Program-made: the position numbers and the translations under genes
Origin: JAJTFW01 sp964584995
Lineage (GTDB): Bacteria > Bacteroidota > Bacteroidia > AKYH767-A > OLB10
NCBI GenBank assembly: GCA_964584995.1
Contig: CAZPCA010000162.1
Location: 1 to 5,541 of the forward strand
Length of the DNA: 5,541 nt
Direction of reading: 5' to 3'
Part shown: one piece after another, positions 4,681 to 5,541 of the stretch
Position numbering within the stretch: the first letter of the stretch is position 1
Layout: each line of letters opens with the position of its first letter
The notes under the pieces: model-generated
Told to the model about the DNA's origin: nothing
Seen by the model: only the letters and a program-made list of their open reading frames with translations
Databases searched by the model: none

Positions 4681-5418
4681 ATGAAAATACTGGTTTGCAT
4701 CAGCAACGTCCCCGATACCACTACCAAAATCAACTTCAGCGACGATAATAAGTCATTCAATACCAGCGGAGTACAGTTCATTATTAATCCATACGATGAA
4801 ATCGCACTTACACGGGCATTGGAGTTGACAGAGGCGCAGGGCGGTACCGTGACGGTGCTGCATGTGGGAGATGCCTCAACTGAACCCACCATCCGCAAAG
4901 CACTGGCCATTGGTGCTTCAGACGCTGTTCGTGTCAATGCTGTACCGCGTGACGCCTATTTTGTAGCTGCACAGGTGAGTGCCTATGCCAAAAACCAGGG
5001 ATTTGACCTCATTCTGACCGGTCGCGAATCCATCGATTACAACGGTGCCCAGGTAAATGCCATGATCGGTGAGATGATGGATATGCCATCGGTATCGGTA
5101 GTGAAATCATTGCAAATTGAAAACGGAATGGCTACGCTCGAGCGGGAAATAGAGGGCGGCAAGGAAGTACTGACCTGCCCGCTTCCACTCGTAGCGAGCG
5201 CCACGGAAGGAATGGCTGAGCCACGCATTCCAAATATGCGCGGAATCATGAGCGCCAGGACCAAGCCACTAAACGTAATAGAGCCGTCCGTTGTGGCCCA
5301 ACTGCAGGAGATTGTACGTTACGAAAAGCCCGCATCCCGCAGCCAGGTGAAACTGGTGGACGCGGAGCAAGTGAACAGTTTGGTGCAAATGCTCCATCAG
5401 GAGGCAAAAGTCATCTGA
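4681..5418 (+). CDS. etfB: electron transfer flavoprotein, beta subunit
   Basis: The 245-residue product matches the ETF beta subunit. With EtfA it forms a soluble cytoplasmic heterodimer holding one FAD (and usually one AMP). This dimer takes electrons from acyl-CoA dehydrogenases and related enzymes and hands them to ETF:quinone oxidoreductase. The N-terminus MKILVCISNVPDTTTKI is typical. NPYDE (36-40) is the conserved nucleotide-binding turn, ILTGRESIDYNGAQVNAMIG (111-130) the family's central motif, and PRIPNMRGIMSARTKPL (181-197) matches the ETF beta signature. That last segment includes the recognition loop; by my alignment Met186 stands where the human protein has the partner-binding leucine. 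An in-frame TTG at 4666 would add five residues, but the ATG at 4681 gives the family N-terminus and fits the promoter. Length is normal. etfA follows after 32 bases, so the two form an operon. Confidence 0.95.
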   Translation: MKILVCISNVPDTTTKINFSDDNKSFNTSGVQFIINPYDEIALTRALELTEAQGGTVTVLHVGDASTEPTIRKALAIGASDAVRVNAVPRDAYFVAAQVSAYAKNQGFDLILTGRESIDYNGAQVNAMIGEMMDMPSVSVVKSLQIENGMATLEREIEGGKEVLTCPLPLVASATEGMAEPRIPNMRGIMSARTKPLNVIEPSVVAQLQEIVRYEKPASRSQVKLVDAEQVNSLVQMLHQEAKVI

Positions 5419-5450
5419 TAGTCTCAAATTAACCCTCAGACAGCAAGAAT

Positions 5451-5541
5451 ATGTCAGTTTTAGTCTATGTAGAGAACAGTAACGGCAAACTCAAGAAATC
5501 TTCTTTCGAGGCTGTCAGTTATGGTGCGTCCATCGCAGAAA
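5451..5541 (+). CDS. etfA: electron transfer flavoprotein, alpha subunit (N-terminal fragment, cut by window end)
   Basis: An open frame starts with ATG at 5451 and runs off the window after 30 full codons: MSVLVYVENSNGKLKKSSFE (1-20), then AVSYGASIAE. The pattern 'MSVLVY.E...GK.KK.SFE.VSY...IA' is what I expect at the N-terminus of Bacteroidota EtfA, which carries the FAD-binding domain further on. It lies 32 bases after etfB on the same strand, with no terminator or new promoter between them, so the two subunits are made from one message. Only about a tenth of the usual length is visible, so integrity of the FAD domain cannot be judged. Confidence 0.9.
   Translation, partial: MSVLVYVENSNGKLKKSSFEAVSYGASIAE

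Noticed and set aside
4563..4937. Minus-strand open frame overlapping the etfB promoter and 5' end
   Set aside because: It covers the best promoter in the window and the clear N-terminus of etfB; its product has no recognisable features.

Overview
The window looks like chromosomal DNA from a member of the Bacteroidota, most likely a Chitinophagales, Saprospirales or Cytophagales relative. This rests on three things seen in the sequence. The clearest promoters have the Bacteroidota form (TTG or TTTG, then TAnnTTTG) rather than TTGACA/TATAAT. The start codons lack a Shine-Dalgarno sequence. The gene types are also typical of the phylum: split transketolase, a stand-alone pyruvate dehydrogenase E1 beta gene, an ECF sigma factor followed by a membrane protein and a secreted small protein, and etfB-etfA. 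Base composition is even throughout, and I see no mobile element, CRISPR array, tRNA or rRNA.

Layout. At 1-387 (+) lies the C-terminal end of a protein, perhaps a von Willebrand A-type protein. It is followed at 421-1386 (+) by the C-terminal half of a split transketolase and a likely terminator at 1388-1410. At 1470-3013 (+) is a compact three-gene cassette: an ECF sigma factor, a single-pass membrane protein that is probably its anti-sigma partner, and a small exported helical protein that is probably the periplasmic sensor. A strong two-way terminator (3015-3050) separates this cassette from the convergent pdhB gene (3066-4049, -), which has its own promoter. Upstream of pdhB on the same strand is a short TPR protein gene (4162-4479, -) whose promoter sits almost on the start codon. 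The divergent intergenic region 4480-4680 also carries a very good promoter for etfB (4681-5418, +), followed by the first 30 codons of etfA (5451 to the window end).

How the genes work together. Tkt-C and PdhB are homologous halves of thiamine-diphosphate enzymes: transketolase in the pentose phosphate pathway, and PDH E1 feeding acetyl-CoA to the TCA cycle. In this window each lacks its alpha-type partner. EtfAB accepts electrons from acyl-CoA and other dehydrogenases and passes them towards quinone. These are housekeeping carbon and electron-flow genes in separate transcription units. The regulatory cassette in the middle is the most interesting part. Its order (cytoplasmic sigma, membrane protein, periplasmic helical protein) resembles the logic of the CnrYXH and CpxP/Spy envelope-sensing systems, but what it senses and which genes it controls cannot be read from this window.
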